Shown: piece after piece, positions 53,484 to 64,000 of the stretch | Numbering within the stretch: the stretch's first letter is position 1 | Layout: each line of letters begins with the position of its first letter | Source: Trichobilharzia regenti | Taxonomy: Eukaryota; Platyhelminthes; Trematoda; Strigeidida; Schistosomatidae | Reading direction: 5' to 3' | Assembly (NCBI GenBank): GCA_944472135.2 | Contig: OX235266.1 | Span: 15,541,925 to 15,605,924, forward strand | Length of the DNA: 64,000 bases | The notes under the pieces: generated by a model | Told to the model about the DNA's origin: nothing | Databases searched by the model: none | Seen by the model: the letters and a program-made list of their open reading frames with translations, nothing else | Made by a program: the position numbers and the translations under genes

Positions 53484-54633
53484 CTCCCCGCCAAAAAAGG
53501 GATCCAACCCTTTTTTCCTTCACGACCAATGCACGTTGACTTGGATGCCATTGCGAGAACCTGGGTCACACGGACAGAGCTGAAATGGAAAACAAACAGA
53601 AAAGCCAACACACCACAAGCATACCCACAGCACAATCTCACACATCGCTGACGACCTGCGCCTCCAGACAGAGACCTCCTCTTGACATCTTGCAACACAA
53701 TCGCCACTTGCTAGAATGACTCTTGCAGAATGCAACGTGACCATAGCACCAACTCATGATACTCTACGCACATCCTCTTATCTACTCATTACCAATTACC
53801 ACTGAAATCGCTTGTCACTCATTCTGCCTCAGTTCTAGTAGCGGTGACGCATGCGAGCCTCAGTCGTTTACACTCTTTCTCCCCGGCGTGTCGGACCGCA
53901 GCTAACAATTATCTCCGTGTGCATTTCATTCTCAGCAATAGCCTAGCCTCCCCGGCGTATACGACCCATCTGCTGTCCTTAACATCAATCAATTCATTCA
54001 TGGATGTAGAAGACTCGAAACAACTTCAGAAGTAATCACGACGAAAATTTTAACAAAATTACGCAATAACAACAAGATACGAAAACAACAAGTAAACACA
54101 ATGAATCCAAAAACACCAATTGATATGACACACCACACGTATATACAAATAGTACAAACAACCTCGCCGATCATGTCTTGGTGGAATTCCTTTGAAGAAT
54201 TGCAGGACTTACACCAGTACGCCTACAACCCTTCTCAGGTTGACGATTGTAATTTGTGGAATGTCCGGACACAAACAAGATTAACCAACAATTACGATAA
54301 TTGGAACTCACACAACTATTTAACACAAACATATGTACAATCACTACATCAAATGTTGTGGATTCCGGCATGACAAACTACCCTTGAAGAACTGTAGGAC
54401 TTACAGCAGTACGCCTACATTCCTTCTCAGGTTGATGATCCAAGTGGAAGTCGTCCGGACACAAACAGAATTACCAACAGCTAGATGACAGATGATATCA
54501 ATTCAGTATATACAATATGAACATATGTACAAAATCACACACCAAGCACATTGGACTGCTCATTGATGCGCTACCCTTTGAAGAATTGTAGGACTTACAG
54601 CAGTACGCCTACAACCCTTCTCAGGTTGACGCT

Positions 54634-56682
54634 CTAGGTTGGAAAATCGTCGCAGAGTTCATTTGCTAACTTCCTTCTATCAGCTATATCCTCAAATCTG
54701 AACGGCAACACGCCCATGTCATTGTATCGTAGAATATAGATGACCAACAAACACACGACATATCTCATCAACCAAGTGTAGAAACAGAGTAATTTACACC
54801 AAAGATAATAACATTCAAATAGTAACTTGAAACTAGAAATGCCTTTATTCGTGCAAGTCAATTTAACAATTACTCTCTCGTTTACACTTGGCTTATCCTC
54901 ACTAAACTGACCAATATTATTCGTCCTTTCAAACGAACTGATACTAGCATAGTCATTGCACAAGATACTTGAGTTGATGGGCGTCTTTTTCATTGTGGAT
55001 GACAGCACCAACGACGACTGATTGATATCAGTTGATGAAGTTAGCGGTGGATCAAAAGCTGTTGTTGCTCGGCTTTCAGAAGTTTGTCTACCTGCAAGAC
55101 CACCACCACTGCTGTCTTTTACTATCAGCTCAGGTTTAGCACTAGCATCTGATGATAGGTGGGCTACATGCTGATCAATCACACTGACGGTCTCACAAGT
55201 ATGCATGCCTTCTGCAACTGCACCTGCATTTATTTCTACTTCACGTTCAAGTTCTACAGAACCTTTATTTAACTTAGCGGTAGTAGGCATTCCCTCCATT
55301 TCATCATGATCAACCAAAGACAAATCTGCACTATCATGATCATTACCACAAATATTCAATTTACCGTCAACTTCATCATTTTCAAACTCTTTAATAACAG
55401 AAGTAGACAATTTTGGTTCCTCCTCACAAATCATTAAAGGTTTTATATCTTCACTCTGACTAGTTATACTTAGTAAACTTGTGGAGTCAGAACTGCACTC
55501 TGAAGCAGTAACTCTATTCTGTGACACTCTATTCAACAATGGCTTACCAGTTGCAACTACAGACTTCCTGACCGCACCGTTATCGTCACACAATTCGGAG
55601 TCAGACCTGGAGTTTACATTTAGCTTATCACTGAACTTGCTCACTGGTTCACAGTTCACCTTTGTATGCACCTCTTGCAAACGTGTACAACACAACCGTG
55701 TTTGTCTTGCATCTTGCAACTTATCTGTTGAGGATGTACTACGAAACCTGTTACACTCACTAGGTCTATATGCATTACTATACATCATGGAGCCTTCTCG
55801 ATATCCACCTCTCTGAGGCCTACTCGTCATCAATGATTGCATTTTGCTCTCAGACTGCTCTATTCTAGGGGTGAGATGTAATAGACTGGCGAACTTGCTC
55901 ATAGATTGATTGACACTAGTATTTACCAGTTTCAGGATATCATCAAACTTTGGCTCGATACCCTCATCCTCCATACGGGAGCTTATCTTCACCCACTTCC
56001 TTTGCAGTCGAGTAGGTAGACGTCTTGCTATTACTTCTAGTATAAAACTCGAGTTGAGGTCACTCATGCGATTCATCGAAATCATTCCATTCTTGTAAAT
56101 TAGCAAATTATCTAAAAACTCAGTGAGTGCCTGGGAGTCATCCTGTAATTGACCACCATTACCCTTAACAGCCTCGAATAATTTCCCTGCAATCATCGAA
56201 GGTCTTCCAAACCTTTGACGTAATATGCTCATAGCCTCGTAGTAGCCCTCTTTTGGCTTCATAAACTTACAGCACTGTATAGCTCTTGCAGCATCTCCAG
56301 TGCAATATCTCATCAAATACATTAACTTCAATTCATCACTTAATAGAAAACTACTCAACATGATCTCAAACTCCTTTACAAATTGTAAATAATCAGCTGG
56401 GTTTCCATCAAAACACCGTGGTTCAAATTTAGGGAGTTTGATGTTCCTATTATCCCTGAACGGCGAAACAGTAACATCAACCATGTCATGCTTAACATCA
56501 GACACATCGTTACAATTAACAGACAAGTCACCATGACTTACTTTCCTGTTTGCATCCAAGACACTCTGTCCCTTCTTTGACCCAGGCATTGTTGAACTTG
56601 ACCCAATTCCAAAAAGTTCCAGATATTGCTTGTTCAAAGAGGACTTGACCGGCACCAGGAAAAATGAACGGCGACTATCCAA
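54634..56682 (-). CDS. BEL/Pao gag-like polyprotein, unit B
   Basis: The same 682-residue product as unit A with about a dozen substitutions (for example DNG for DNC in the middle region, NNIGQF for KDIAQF near residue 600). All length and domain features are as in unit A. Its 3' non-coding region is closer to unit C than to A (gactcgaaacaac against gagtggacacaac), which suggests that B and C separated last. Confidence 0.85.
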   Translation of the reverse strand: MDSRRSFFLVPVKSSLNKQYLELFGIGSSSTMPGSKKGQSVLDANRKVSHGDLSVNCNDVSDVKHDMVDVTVSPFRDNRNIKLPKFEPRCFDGNPADYLQFVKEFEIMLSSFLLSDELKLMYLMRYCTGDAARAIQCCKFMKPKEGYYEAMSILRQRFGRPSMIAGKLFEAVKGNGGQLQDDSQALTEFLDNLLIYKNGMISMNRMSDLNSSFILEVIARRLPTRLQRKWVKISSRMEDEGIEPKFDDILKLVNTSVNQSMSKFASLLHLTPRIEQSESKMQSLMTSRPQRGGYREGSMMYSNAYRPSECNRFRSTSSTDKLQDARQTRLCCTRLQEVHTKVNCEPVSKFSDKLNVNSRSDSELCDDNGAVRKSVVATGKPLLNRVSQNRVTASECSSDSTSLLSITSQSEDIKPLMICEEEPKLSTSVIKEFENDEVDGKLNICGNDHDSADLSLVDHDEMEGMPTTAKLNKGSVELEREVEINAGAVAEGMHTCETVSVIDQHVAHLSSDASAKPELIVKDSSGGGLAGRQTSESRATTAFDPPLTSSTDINQSSLVLSSTMKKTPINSSILCNDYASISSFERTNNIGQFSEDKPSVNERVIVKLTCTNKGISSFKLLFECYYLWCKLLCFYTWLMRYVVCLLVIYILRYNDMGVLPFRFEDIADRRKLANELCDDFPT

Positions 56683-56732
56683 ACTTTCACCAACTGTCTG
56701 AATCCGCCAGATCTGTTTCTGTCGTCAGAAAC

Positions 56733-57089
56733 TGTCAATCACGTCTCATAAACCGTTAATGCCCAGCTCTTGCTACGCTCGGGCCCACGCTGTTCCTTGA
56801 AGTTTTCAGAAACGCTTAGTTATAACGGACGAAAAACCAAAACACCGATTGGCCGCTTGAGATTTCTTTATTGTTACACCAACATATAAAAAGAATAACT
56901 GAACTAAGGTCTGTGAACAAATATTACAATAATAAATCATAGTATTACTTCTGACGATGTTTCACTCTTCTTTCTGAACAGCGACCGATGAGACGATGAC
57001 TGTCGTATTGATGCCTCCGCGAAAATTGGGGAAGTTGATTTTGAGCAAACAACCAAGAATTGATCGTTCAATCTTCAACTCCATTGACA
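56733..57089 (-). repeat. BEL LTR 3 (internal)
   Basis: It shares both diagnostic changes with LTR 2. Confidence 0.9.
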
Positions 57090-58239
57090 CTCCCCGCCAA
57101 AAAAGGGATCCAACCCTTTTTTCCTTCACGACCAATGCACGTTGACTTGGATGCCATTGCGAGAACCTGGGTCACACGGACAGAGCTGAAATGGAAAACA
57201 AACAGAAAAGCCAACACACCACAAGCATACCCACAGCACAATCTCACACATCGCTGACGACCTGCGCCTCCAGACAGAGACCTCCTCTTGACATCTTGCA
57301 ACACAATCGCCACTTGCTAGAATGACTCTTGCAGAATGCAACGTGACCATAGCACCAACTCATGATACTCTACGCACATCCTCTTATCTACTCATTACCA
57401 ATTACCACTGAAATCGCTTGTCACTCATTCTGCCTCAGTTCTAGTAGCGGTGACGCATGCGAGCCTCAGTCGTTTACACTCTTTCTCCCCGGCGTGTCGG
57501 ACCGCAGCTAACAATTATCTCCGTGTGCATTTCATTCTCAGCAATAGCCTAGCCTCCCCGGCGTATACGACCCATCTGCTGTCCTTAACATCAATCAATT
57601 CATTCATGGATGTAGAAGACTCGAAACAACTTCAGAAGTAATCACGACGAAAATTTTAACAAAATTACGCAATAACAACAAGATACGAAAACAACAAGTA
57701 AACACAATGAATCCAAAAACACCAATTGATATGACACACCACACGTATATACAAATAGTACAAACAACCTCGCCGATCATGTCTTGGTGGAATTCCTTTG
57801 AAGAATTGCAGGACTTACACCAGTACGCCTACAACCCTTCTCAGGTTGACGATTGTAATTTGTGGAATGTCCGGACACAAACAAGATTAACCAACAATTA
57901 CGATAATTGGAACTCACACAACTATTTAACACAAACATATGTACAATCACTACATCAAATGTTGTGGATTCCAGCATGACAAACTACCCTTGAAGAACTG
58001 TAGGACTTACAGCAGTACGCCTACATTCCTTCTCAGGTTGATGATCCAAGTGGAAGTCGTCCGGACACAAACAGAATTACCAACAGCTAGATGACAGATG
58101 ATATCAATTCAGTATATACAATATGAACATATGTACAAAATCACACACCAAGCACATTGGACTGCTCATTGATGCGCTACCCTTTGAAGAATTGTAGGAC
58201 TTACAGCAGTACGCCTACAACCCTTCTCAGGTTGACGCT

Positions 58240-60288
58240 CTAGGTTGGAAAATCGTCGCAGAGTTCATTTGCTAACTTCCTTCTATCAGCTATATCCTCA
58301 AATCTGAACGGCAACACGCCCATGTCATTGTATCGTAGAATATAGATGACCAACAAACACACGACATATCTCATCAACCAAGTGTAGAAACAGAGTAATT
58401 TACACCAAAGATAATAACATTCAAATAGTAACTTGAAACTAGAAATGCCTTTATTCGTGCAAGTCAATTTAACAATTACTCTCTCGTTTACACTTGGCTT
58501 ATCCTCACTAAACTGACCAATATCTTTCGTCCTTTCAAACGAACTGATACTAGCATAGTCATTGCACAAGATACTTGAGTTGATGGGCGTCTTTTTCATT
58601 GTGGATGACAGCACCAACGACGACTGATTGATACCAGTTGATGAAGTTAGCGGTGGATCAGAAGCTGTTGTTGCTCGGCTTTCAGAAGTTTGTCTACCTG
58701 CAAGACCACCACCACTGCTGTCTTTTACTATCAGCTCAGGTTTAGCACTAGCATCTGATGATAGGTGGGCTACATGCTGATCAATCACACTGACGGTCTC
58801 ACAAGTACGCATGCCTTCTGCAACTGCACCTGCATTTATTTCTACTTCACGTTCAAGTTCTACAGAACCTTTATTTAACTTAGCGGTAGTAGGCATTCCC
58901 TCCATTTCATCATGATCAACCAAAGACAAATCTGCACTATCATGATCATTACCACAAATATTCAATTTACCGTCAACTTCATCATTTTCAAACTCTTTAA
59001 TAACAGAAGTAGACAATTTTGGTTCCTCCTCACAAATCATTAAAGGTTTTATATCTTCACTCTGACTAGTTATACTTTGTAAACTTGTGGAGTCAGAACT
59101 GCACTCTGAAGCAGTAACTCTATTCTGTGACACTCTATTCAACAATGGCTTACCAGTTGCAACTACAGACTTCCTGACCGCACAGTTATCGTCACACAAT
59201 TCGGAGTCAGACCTGGAGTTTACATTTAGCTTATCACTGAACTTGCTCACTGGTTCACAGTTCACCTTTGTATGCACCTCTTGCAAACGTGTACAACACA
59301 ACCGTGTTTGTCTTGCATCTTGCAACTTATCTGTTGAGGATGTACTACGAAACCTGTTACACTCACTAGGTCTATATGCATTACTATACATCATGGAGCC
59401 TTCTCGATATCCACCTCTCTGAGGCCTACTCGTCATCAATGATTGCATTTTGCTCTCAGACTGCTCTATTCTAGGGGTGAGATGTAATAGACTGGCGAAC
59501 TTGCTCATAGATTGATTGACACTAGTATTTACCAGTTTCAGGATATCATCAAACTTTGGCTCGATACCCTCATCCTCCATACGGGAGCTCATCTTCACCC
59601 ACTTCCTTTGCAGTCGAGTAGGTAGACGTCTTGCTATTACTTCTAGTATAAAACTCGAGTTGAGGTCACTCATGCGATTCATCGAAATCATTGCATTCTT
59701 GTAAATTAGCAAATTATCTAAAAACTCAGTGAGTGCCTGGGAGTCATCCTGTAATTGACCACCATTACCCTTAACAGCCTCGAATAATTTCCCTGCAATC
59801 ATCGAAGGTCTTCCAAACCTTTGACGTAATATGCTCATAGCCTCGTAGTAGCCCTCTTTTGGCTTCATAAACTTACAGCACTGTATAGCTCTTGCAGCAT
59901 CTCCAGTGCAATATCTCATCAAATACATTAACTTCAATTCATCACTTAATAGAAAACTACTCAACATGATCTCAAACTCCTTTACAAATTGTAAATAATC
60001 AGCTGGGTTTCCATCGAAACACCGTGGTTCTAATTTAGGGAGTTTGATGTTCCTATTATCCCTGAACGGCGAAACAGTAACATCAACCATGTCATGCTTA
60101 ACATCAGACACATCGTTACAATTAACAGACAAGTCACCATGACTTACTTTCCTGTTTGCATCCAAGACACTCTGTCCCTTCTTTGACCCAGGCATTGTTG
60201 AACTTGACCCAATTCCAAAAAGTTCCAGATATTGCTTGTTCAAAGAGGACTTGACCGGCACCAGGAAAAATGAACGGCGACTATCCAA
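58240..60288 (-). CDS. BEL/Pao gag-like polyprotein, unit C
   Basis: The third copy, 682 codons, open. Distinct changes include KLEPRCF for KFEPRCF, YKNAMIS for YKNGMIS, KMSSRM for KISSRM and MRTCET for MHTCET. All three frames remaining open despite these substitutions suggests either recent expansion or constraint on the gag. The 5' LTR for this unit is at 60339-60695. Confidence 0.85.
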   Translation of the reverse strand: MDSRRSFFLVPVKSSLNKQYLELFGIGSSSTMPGSKKGQSVLDANRKVSHGDLSVNCNDVSDVKHDMVDVTVSPFRDNRNIKLPKLEPRCFDGNPADYLQFVKEFEIMLSSFLLSDELKLMYLMRYCTGDAARAIQCCKFMKPKEGYYEAMSILRQRFGRPSMIAGKLFEAVKGNGGQLQDDSQALTEFLDNLLIYKNAMISMNRMSDLNSSFILEVIARRLPTRLQRKWVKMSSRMEDEGIEPKFDDILKLVNTSVNQSMSKFASLLHLTPRIEQSESKMQSLMTSRPQRGGYREGSMMYSNAYRPSECNRFRSTSSTDKLQDARQTRLCCTRLQEVHTKVNCEPVSKFSDKLNVNSRSDSELCDDNCAVRKSVVATGKPLLNRVSQNRVTASECSSDSTSLQSITSQSEDIKPLMICEEEPKLSTSVIKEFENDEVDGKLNICGNDHDSADLSLVDHDEMEGMPTTAKLNKGSVELEREVEINAGAVAEGMRTCETVSVIDQHVAHLSSDASAKPELIVKDSSGGGLAGRQTSESRATTASDPPLTSSTGINQSSLVLSSTMKKTPINSSILCNDYASISSFERTKDIGQFSEDKPSVNERVIVKLTCTNKGISSFKLLFECYYLWCKLLCFYTWLMRYVVCLLVIYILRYNDMGVLPFRFEDIADRRKLANELCDDFPT

Positions 60289-60338
60289 ACTTTCACCAAC
60301 TGTCTGAATCCGCCAGATCTGTTTCTGTCGTCAGAAAC

Positions 60339-60695
60339 TGTCAATCACGTCTCGTAAACCGTTAATGCCCAGCTCTTGCTACGCTCGGGCCCACGCTGTT
60401 CCTTGAAGTTTTCAGAAACGCTTAGTTATAACGGACGAAAAACCAAAACACCGATTGGCCGCTTGAGATTTCTTTATTGTTACACCAAAATATAAAAAGA
60501 ATAACTGAACTAAGGTCTGTGAACAAATATTACAATAATAAATCATAGTATTACTTCTGACGATGTTTCACTCTTCTTTCTGAACAGCGACCGATGAGAC
60601 GATGACTGTCGTACTGATGCCTCCGCGAAAATTGGGGAAGTTGATTTTGAGCAAACAACCAAGAATTGATCGTTCAATCTTCAACTCCATTGATA
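60339..60695 (-). repeat. BEL LTR 4 (outer, 5' end of the array)
   Basis: It shares the two outer-LTR bases with LTR 1 and has its own changes (gtctcgtaaacc; terminal tgata). The sequence between the LTR and the gag ATG contains tctggcggattcagacag, a possible primer-binding site. Confidence 0.88.
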
Positions 60696-60985
60696 CTAAC
60701 TGGCATGCTCAGAATTGTTGTGCCTTTACTCGCGTTCCAATTCTAGCTTTCGTGCCAGTCGTTCGTTATTGTGAATCAGTGAAGAGGCCTGAAAATTATT
60801 ATGGATATTAACTAAACCATGCAAGCAAACACTGTCATTTCCAATACTCACTTTATCAAGATCTTCATCAACCAAACTTTCAGGTAAAACGGAATTCCAT
60901 TCAGCGCCTTATTTCTTTTTCATTCTAGCAGACTGTTCTCTAGAAGGGGACTTGGGTTTATGTACTCCTGGCATAGTTTACAGTT
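60696..60985 (-). pseudogene. N-terminal fragment of another BEL gag
   Basis: On the minus strand an ATG near 60972 reads MPGVHKPKSPSREQSARMKK, and after a stop ESLVDEDLDKVSIGNDSVC and LIHNNERLARKLELERE, ending at the array edge. The MPG start followed by basic residues parallels MPGSKKGQ in the array gag. It suggests that the array inserted into an older BEL copy. Confidence 0.5.
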
Positions 60986-62029
60986 AGAATGCATGACAGT
61001 ATCACAAGCATTTTTTGATCGTGCAAATCAAACTGTAGAACTGGAACACTAGGCCAAAACAAATCGAAGCACTTGACTCTCCGCTTATAAAACCTGAAGA
61101 AACTGACTGATTAGCCAGACTAATTTGAGGAACTTGCGCTACCACTCAGCTAATAACCTCTGAGGAGACGAAATCGTGGTCTTCTGCCAGAATCCGAAAT
61201 AGAACCAAATAATTCCAAAAAGAATTACATTGACGACAAAATATTGGACAGCTACAAGATTATTCCTCTGTTAAACGAAGTGTACTGGGTAAACATGGGT
61301 TATCTGGCATCAAAACACCAGAAACACAATAATCAAACCCAAAATTAACTTTCAGTTACCAACTGCGAATTAGAACTAAAATGTACAACAGTTTAGTGAA
61401 CAGCAAACGGTCTAATTAACACAAAATGTAAAATGGTATATGAAATACAACTTTGGTGTTTTAGGGTACAGTATTAGATACAACAGACGGGAATCAGTGG
61501 GACCCATGACTATCATCTAGGATGTATCGAGGAGCTCGCACCCGGCCACTGAATATGATCTTCAATCTGTCTCTCTTTAATGCAGTGTTACCACGTGGCT
61601 GCAAAAATGCCGTAGTAACCCCATCTTACCTTGTATATCAGCGAATTACTCGAGCTCAGTAGACCTCCCGTGCTTTTTTTGCTGAGACAACCGTGAATAT
61701 AATGATAACTTGGGGATGACAGTGACATGCTTTCGTCGCAAGTAGGTTCCAGCAAACTGTTAGCGTCCAATCAACGTAACCAATTGCAAGACCGCGCGCA
61801 TTTGGCATATAAGTATCAGATTAAGGACAGAGAGGTACTACCACCCCCAACGGTGCAGACGCACACGGATCTAGGTGCGGTGGTAAGTTATGGCAAAAGA
61901 GGTACAACGTATCATCGCTCAGTGACGGCCAAAATTTTGGGATTCTTGTCAGTGTGTGTAGGATCAGTGACATTTCCGTCAGTCTAAATACTTCTCTAAT
62001 GAGTTTTAAACTTGAAAAGTGCACAAAGG
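60986..62029. other. No recognised feature
   Basis: Short frames only (60 and 86 codons at 61588-61770 and 61727-61987). No repeat partners in the window noticed. Confidence 0.4.
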
Positions 62030-62400
62030 CAGAAAGTCCTAGCCTTCAGAAGAGGAAAGATGTAATGCATATTATTCCTGATACGAATAATTTATCAGGA
62101 AATCCACGACAGTCTGAACCACTTCTCTTTATCATATAGCTGACTAAGGAAATCTCATCACACCGTTCAAAACTCTAGGAAATGACTATAAGCTTGATAC
62201 GTCTTCTGGTTTACTATCACTCTGTCAGAGCACCTCAGGGGACATAGCAGAAGATTTCAAAAACCAATTAGGAACTATACTTCTGTGGAGAACTGGTTCT
62301 CTCACCGACTCCCATAGGAAATGGTGTCTGAACCCCCACTAGACTCTTTGAAGGTAAGGACAGATAACTGTTAGGAAAGGAATGATACAGGTTTCAAAAG
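62030..62400 (+). pseudogene. CR1-like LINE C-terminal relic
   Basis: Broken readings include SVRAPQGT, the RRFQKPIRNYTSVENW-like stretch near 62250 and GNGV.TPTR near 62320, parallel to 39870-39990. Inactive. Confidence 0.5.
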
Positions 62401-62955
62401 CACTTCAACCAAAAATCTGGATATTAATCCGAAATGACCTTCACTAGGGCGAATATCTACCAATCAGAGGAGAGCATGAGGCGAGGGGCGCCAAATCAAG
62501 TTCTGGTAAGTGGTCTGCATGTTTATGTATTTCATGAGTGGAACTCAGTTATATGATTATAATGCGAACCCCTTTTACTGCCTATATTAGTTCAGTTTTC
62601 AATTTCTTGGGCGTGTTTTTGTAAAAACTTGTTTTGGGTCATTTTTTTGTATCCAAGTGGTCTGCAGACCACTAACGACCAAATTTGGTCTTAAGTTTAA
62701 ACTTACAATAATACCGAGTAATACCAGTGAAATACCTACTGACACTATTTATCTAAGGTGATTAGATGTTGAAAAGATGTTGAAGTAATATGATTTTTCA
62801 CGTCTGGCAGAAGTCTATTCCATTTTTTTCCACACTACTCATACTGTGTAAATATTGAATTTAAGGACTTCAAGCATAAACTTGAAGTTATAAGTTTCCC
62901 CATAGGGTTACTTTAGGAATCAACCCAAACTTGATAGGGACACATTTAATTTCGA
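62401..62955. other. No recognised feature
   Basis: AT-rich, no supported frame. Confidence 0.4.
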
Positions 62956-62959
62956 TAAA

Positions 62960-63040
62960 GAGAGGAAGACGAAATTTGCAGTATAAAATGATATCATTCT
63001 ATTTCACAGGTTCTCATCAGCTGCAGACTACCTGAAATTA
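62960..63040 (-). ncRNA. PLE-end hammerhead-like motif
   Basis: The minus strand reads ctgcag, CTGATGAG, aacctgt, GAAA, tagaatgatatc, closely parallel to the terminal repeat of the intact PLE (gcag, CTGATGAG, aagccaac, GAAA, taaatgatgg). Stem II is weak, so activity is doubtful. Probably a solo PLE end. Confidence 0.5.
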
Positions 63041-63420
63041 CATGGTTATATAGATGATAATAACACTTTAATGTTCGAATCTGGGAATAGCTTGATAAAA
63101 TTTGAAGGTAGTGTCAAAGTTAAACTATTATAGCCTAAACCACAGTGACCTCACACAACCAGCCAGAACCCAGACTCGAAAAAGTCGCATAGACGTTGAA
63201 AAATACACTAAAATATTCTGCAAACTTGATATTACACTCTATAGTTGTAGCTTATGTGTTGCAAGAATGTCTCCCAGTCATTGTACAGATGATTTATACA
63301 TAAATCGTACCATGCGGGATATACCCATTCATCCAGGTGACTGTAGGTCATGGTACTTTGAGAGCTATTGGTATTTGTGACATTACTCCTCGACCTACTC
63401 CTAACTCTAATCATAATTTA
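63041..63420. other. Unassigned 92-codon frame
   Basis: A plus-strand frame (63102-63380) with several cysteines (KIFCKLDITLYSCSLCVARM) has no recognised family or splice context. Confidence 0.25.
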
Positions 63421-63612
63421 TTATTATTCCTTCACGTTCCCGGTGGAACATAAGGCTTTAAGCTAGAGGCTTGAAGTTCCTGTAGCAGTGGTGTTTATTT
63501 TTACAGGATGGGGCTGCTGGCCTAATGCCCAACCTTTCCTCTTTATCAGCTTTATTTCTGGCTTAGCAAGGTAAAGGAGTGTGTCGAACACCGGACCATG
63601 TGCATCATAATG
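63421..63612 (-). mobile_element. tRNA-derived SINE, head truncated
   Basis: Reading the minus strand, the body and the tail (gccttatgttccaccgggaa) match the SINEs at 15494 and 35383. The head is reduced to the palindrome half (gatgcacatggtccgg). Confidence 0.75.
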
Positions 63613-63671
63613 CTAACTCTTAATCCTAACTTTAACCCTTAACCCTAGGCAATAAACCTTAATCTTAGAAG

Positions 63672-64000
63672 TGATAGGATCCCACATATTTTGGTATTGA
63701 CTGTTTAAACTTGCATTTATGGTATGTTATCATTCTCACGCATTTTGGTAGTGACTGCTAGTTTTGTATATCATCATTCTCACGCATTTTGGTAGTGACT
63801 GCTAATTTTGTATATATGGTATATAATCATTCCCACGCATTTTGTTACTGACTGTCAATGTCGCACATATGGCATATTGTCATTTCTCACACACTTTGTT
63901 ATTGGCTATTAAGGTCAATTATTTCAAATGCTGTTAGCTGTCCATATTGTTGTAAAATGTATAAATACCATGGCTTTCTTTATCGTTGTTGCACCTCAAT
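63672..64000 (+). mobile_element. Gypsy LTR, second copy, cut by the window end
   Basis: Begins tgataggatcccacatattt like the LTRs at 4994 and 8255, has about four subrepeats, and runs through ccatggctttctttatcgtt to the window end. No purine tract precedes it, so it is a 5' LTR or a solo LTR. Confidence 0.85.

Larger units (their letters stand above)
49520..60695 (-). mobile_element. Tandem array of three BEL/Pao elements sharing four LTRs
   Basis: LTRs of 357 bp lie at 49520-49876, 53127-53483, 56733-57089 and 60339-60695, in one orientation, with a single LTR between neighbouring internal regions. The periods are 3607, 3606 and 3606 bp. Each internal region carries one 682-codon minus-strand frame, a non-coding 3' region and a purine tract. 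No matching target duplication was found at the outer ends. The rightmost LTR ends in TGATA rather than TGACA, a terminal base change. Confidence 0.95.

Noticed and set aside
63613..63671. Telomere-like 'aacccttaaccct' words
   Set aside because: Only a short run of imperfect words, not an array.
1..64000. CRISPR arrays, operons, ribosome binding sites
   Set aside because: The sequence is eukaryotic; repeats are retroelement-derived and no spacer-repeat pattern was seen.

Overview
This is eukaryotic, intron-bearing, AT-rich DNA packed with retrotransposon debris. The repeat types point to a blood fluke (Schistosoma): tRNA-derived SINEs carrying hammerhead ribozymes (Sm-alpha-like), Penelope-like elements (PLEs) with an RT plus GIY-YIG architecture, RTE/SR2-like and CR1/SR1-like LINEs, and Ty3/gypsy and BEL/Pao LTR elements. 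Species cannot be settled by eye. The only host gene I can support is an omega-class glutathione S-transferase on the minus strand. Its exons lie at 36916-37021, 22658-22775 and 14001-14269, and at least one middle exon was not found. A second partial copy of its last exon sits at 36530-36583.

Layout. 1-2885: a 1537-bp unit repeated in tandem, then an Sm-alpha-like SINE. 4420-9503: a PLE on the minus strand split by a gypsy LTR element (4994-8735, 5-bp target duplication), which is itself split by an LTR of another family (6373-6964, 5-bp target duplication). 9828-14000: a PLE tail, an RTE LINE and a LINE nested in another LINE's 3' UTR (12-bp target duplication). 14001-22775: the last two GST exons, with an intron of about 8.4 kb filled by PLE, LINE, SINE and LTR pieces. 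22825-23325: two Sm-alpha copies with near-canonical hammerheads. 23660-28400: PLE and RTE remnants. 28819-34787: a 6-kb palindrome of two head-to-head PLEs inside one 12-bp direct repeat; the right copy has an intact 815-codon ORF. 35090-38600: LINE, SINE, GST exon and PLE fragments, one of them split by a solo LTR. 41081-41972: an unassigned inverted repeat enclosed by 150-bp direct repeats. 42342-44585: a long CR1-like ORF. 46703-48655: an old BEL-like LTR pair. 49520-60695: three tandem copies of a shortened BEL/Pao element sharing four LTRs. The window ends in another copy of the first gypsy LTR.

The window therefore records repeated nesting and local duplication of retroelements in and around a GST gene. 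The best candidates for something unusual are the PLE palindrome, the LTR-sharing BEL array, the repeated PBS/LTR-end units in two gypsy families, and the inverted/direct repeat composite at 41081-41972. Coordinates of degenerate elements are approximate to tens of bases; those with stated target duplications were read base by base.
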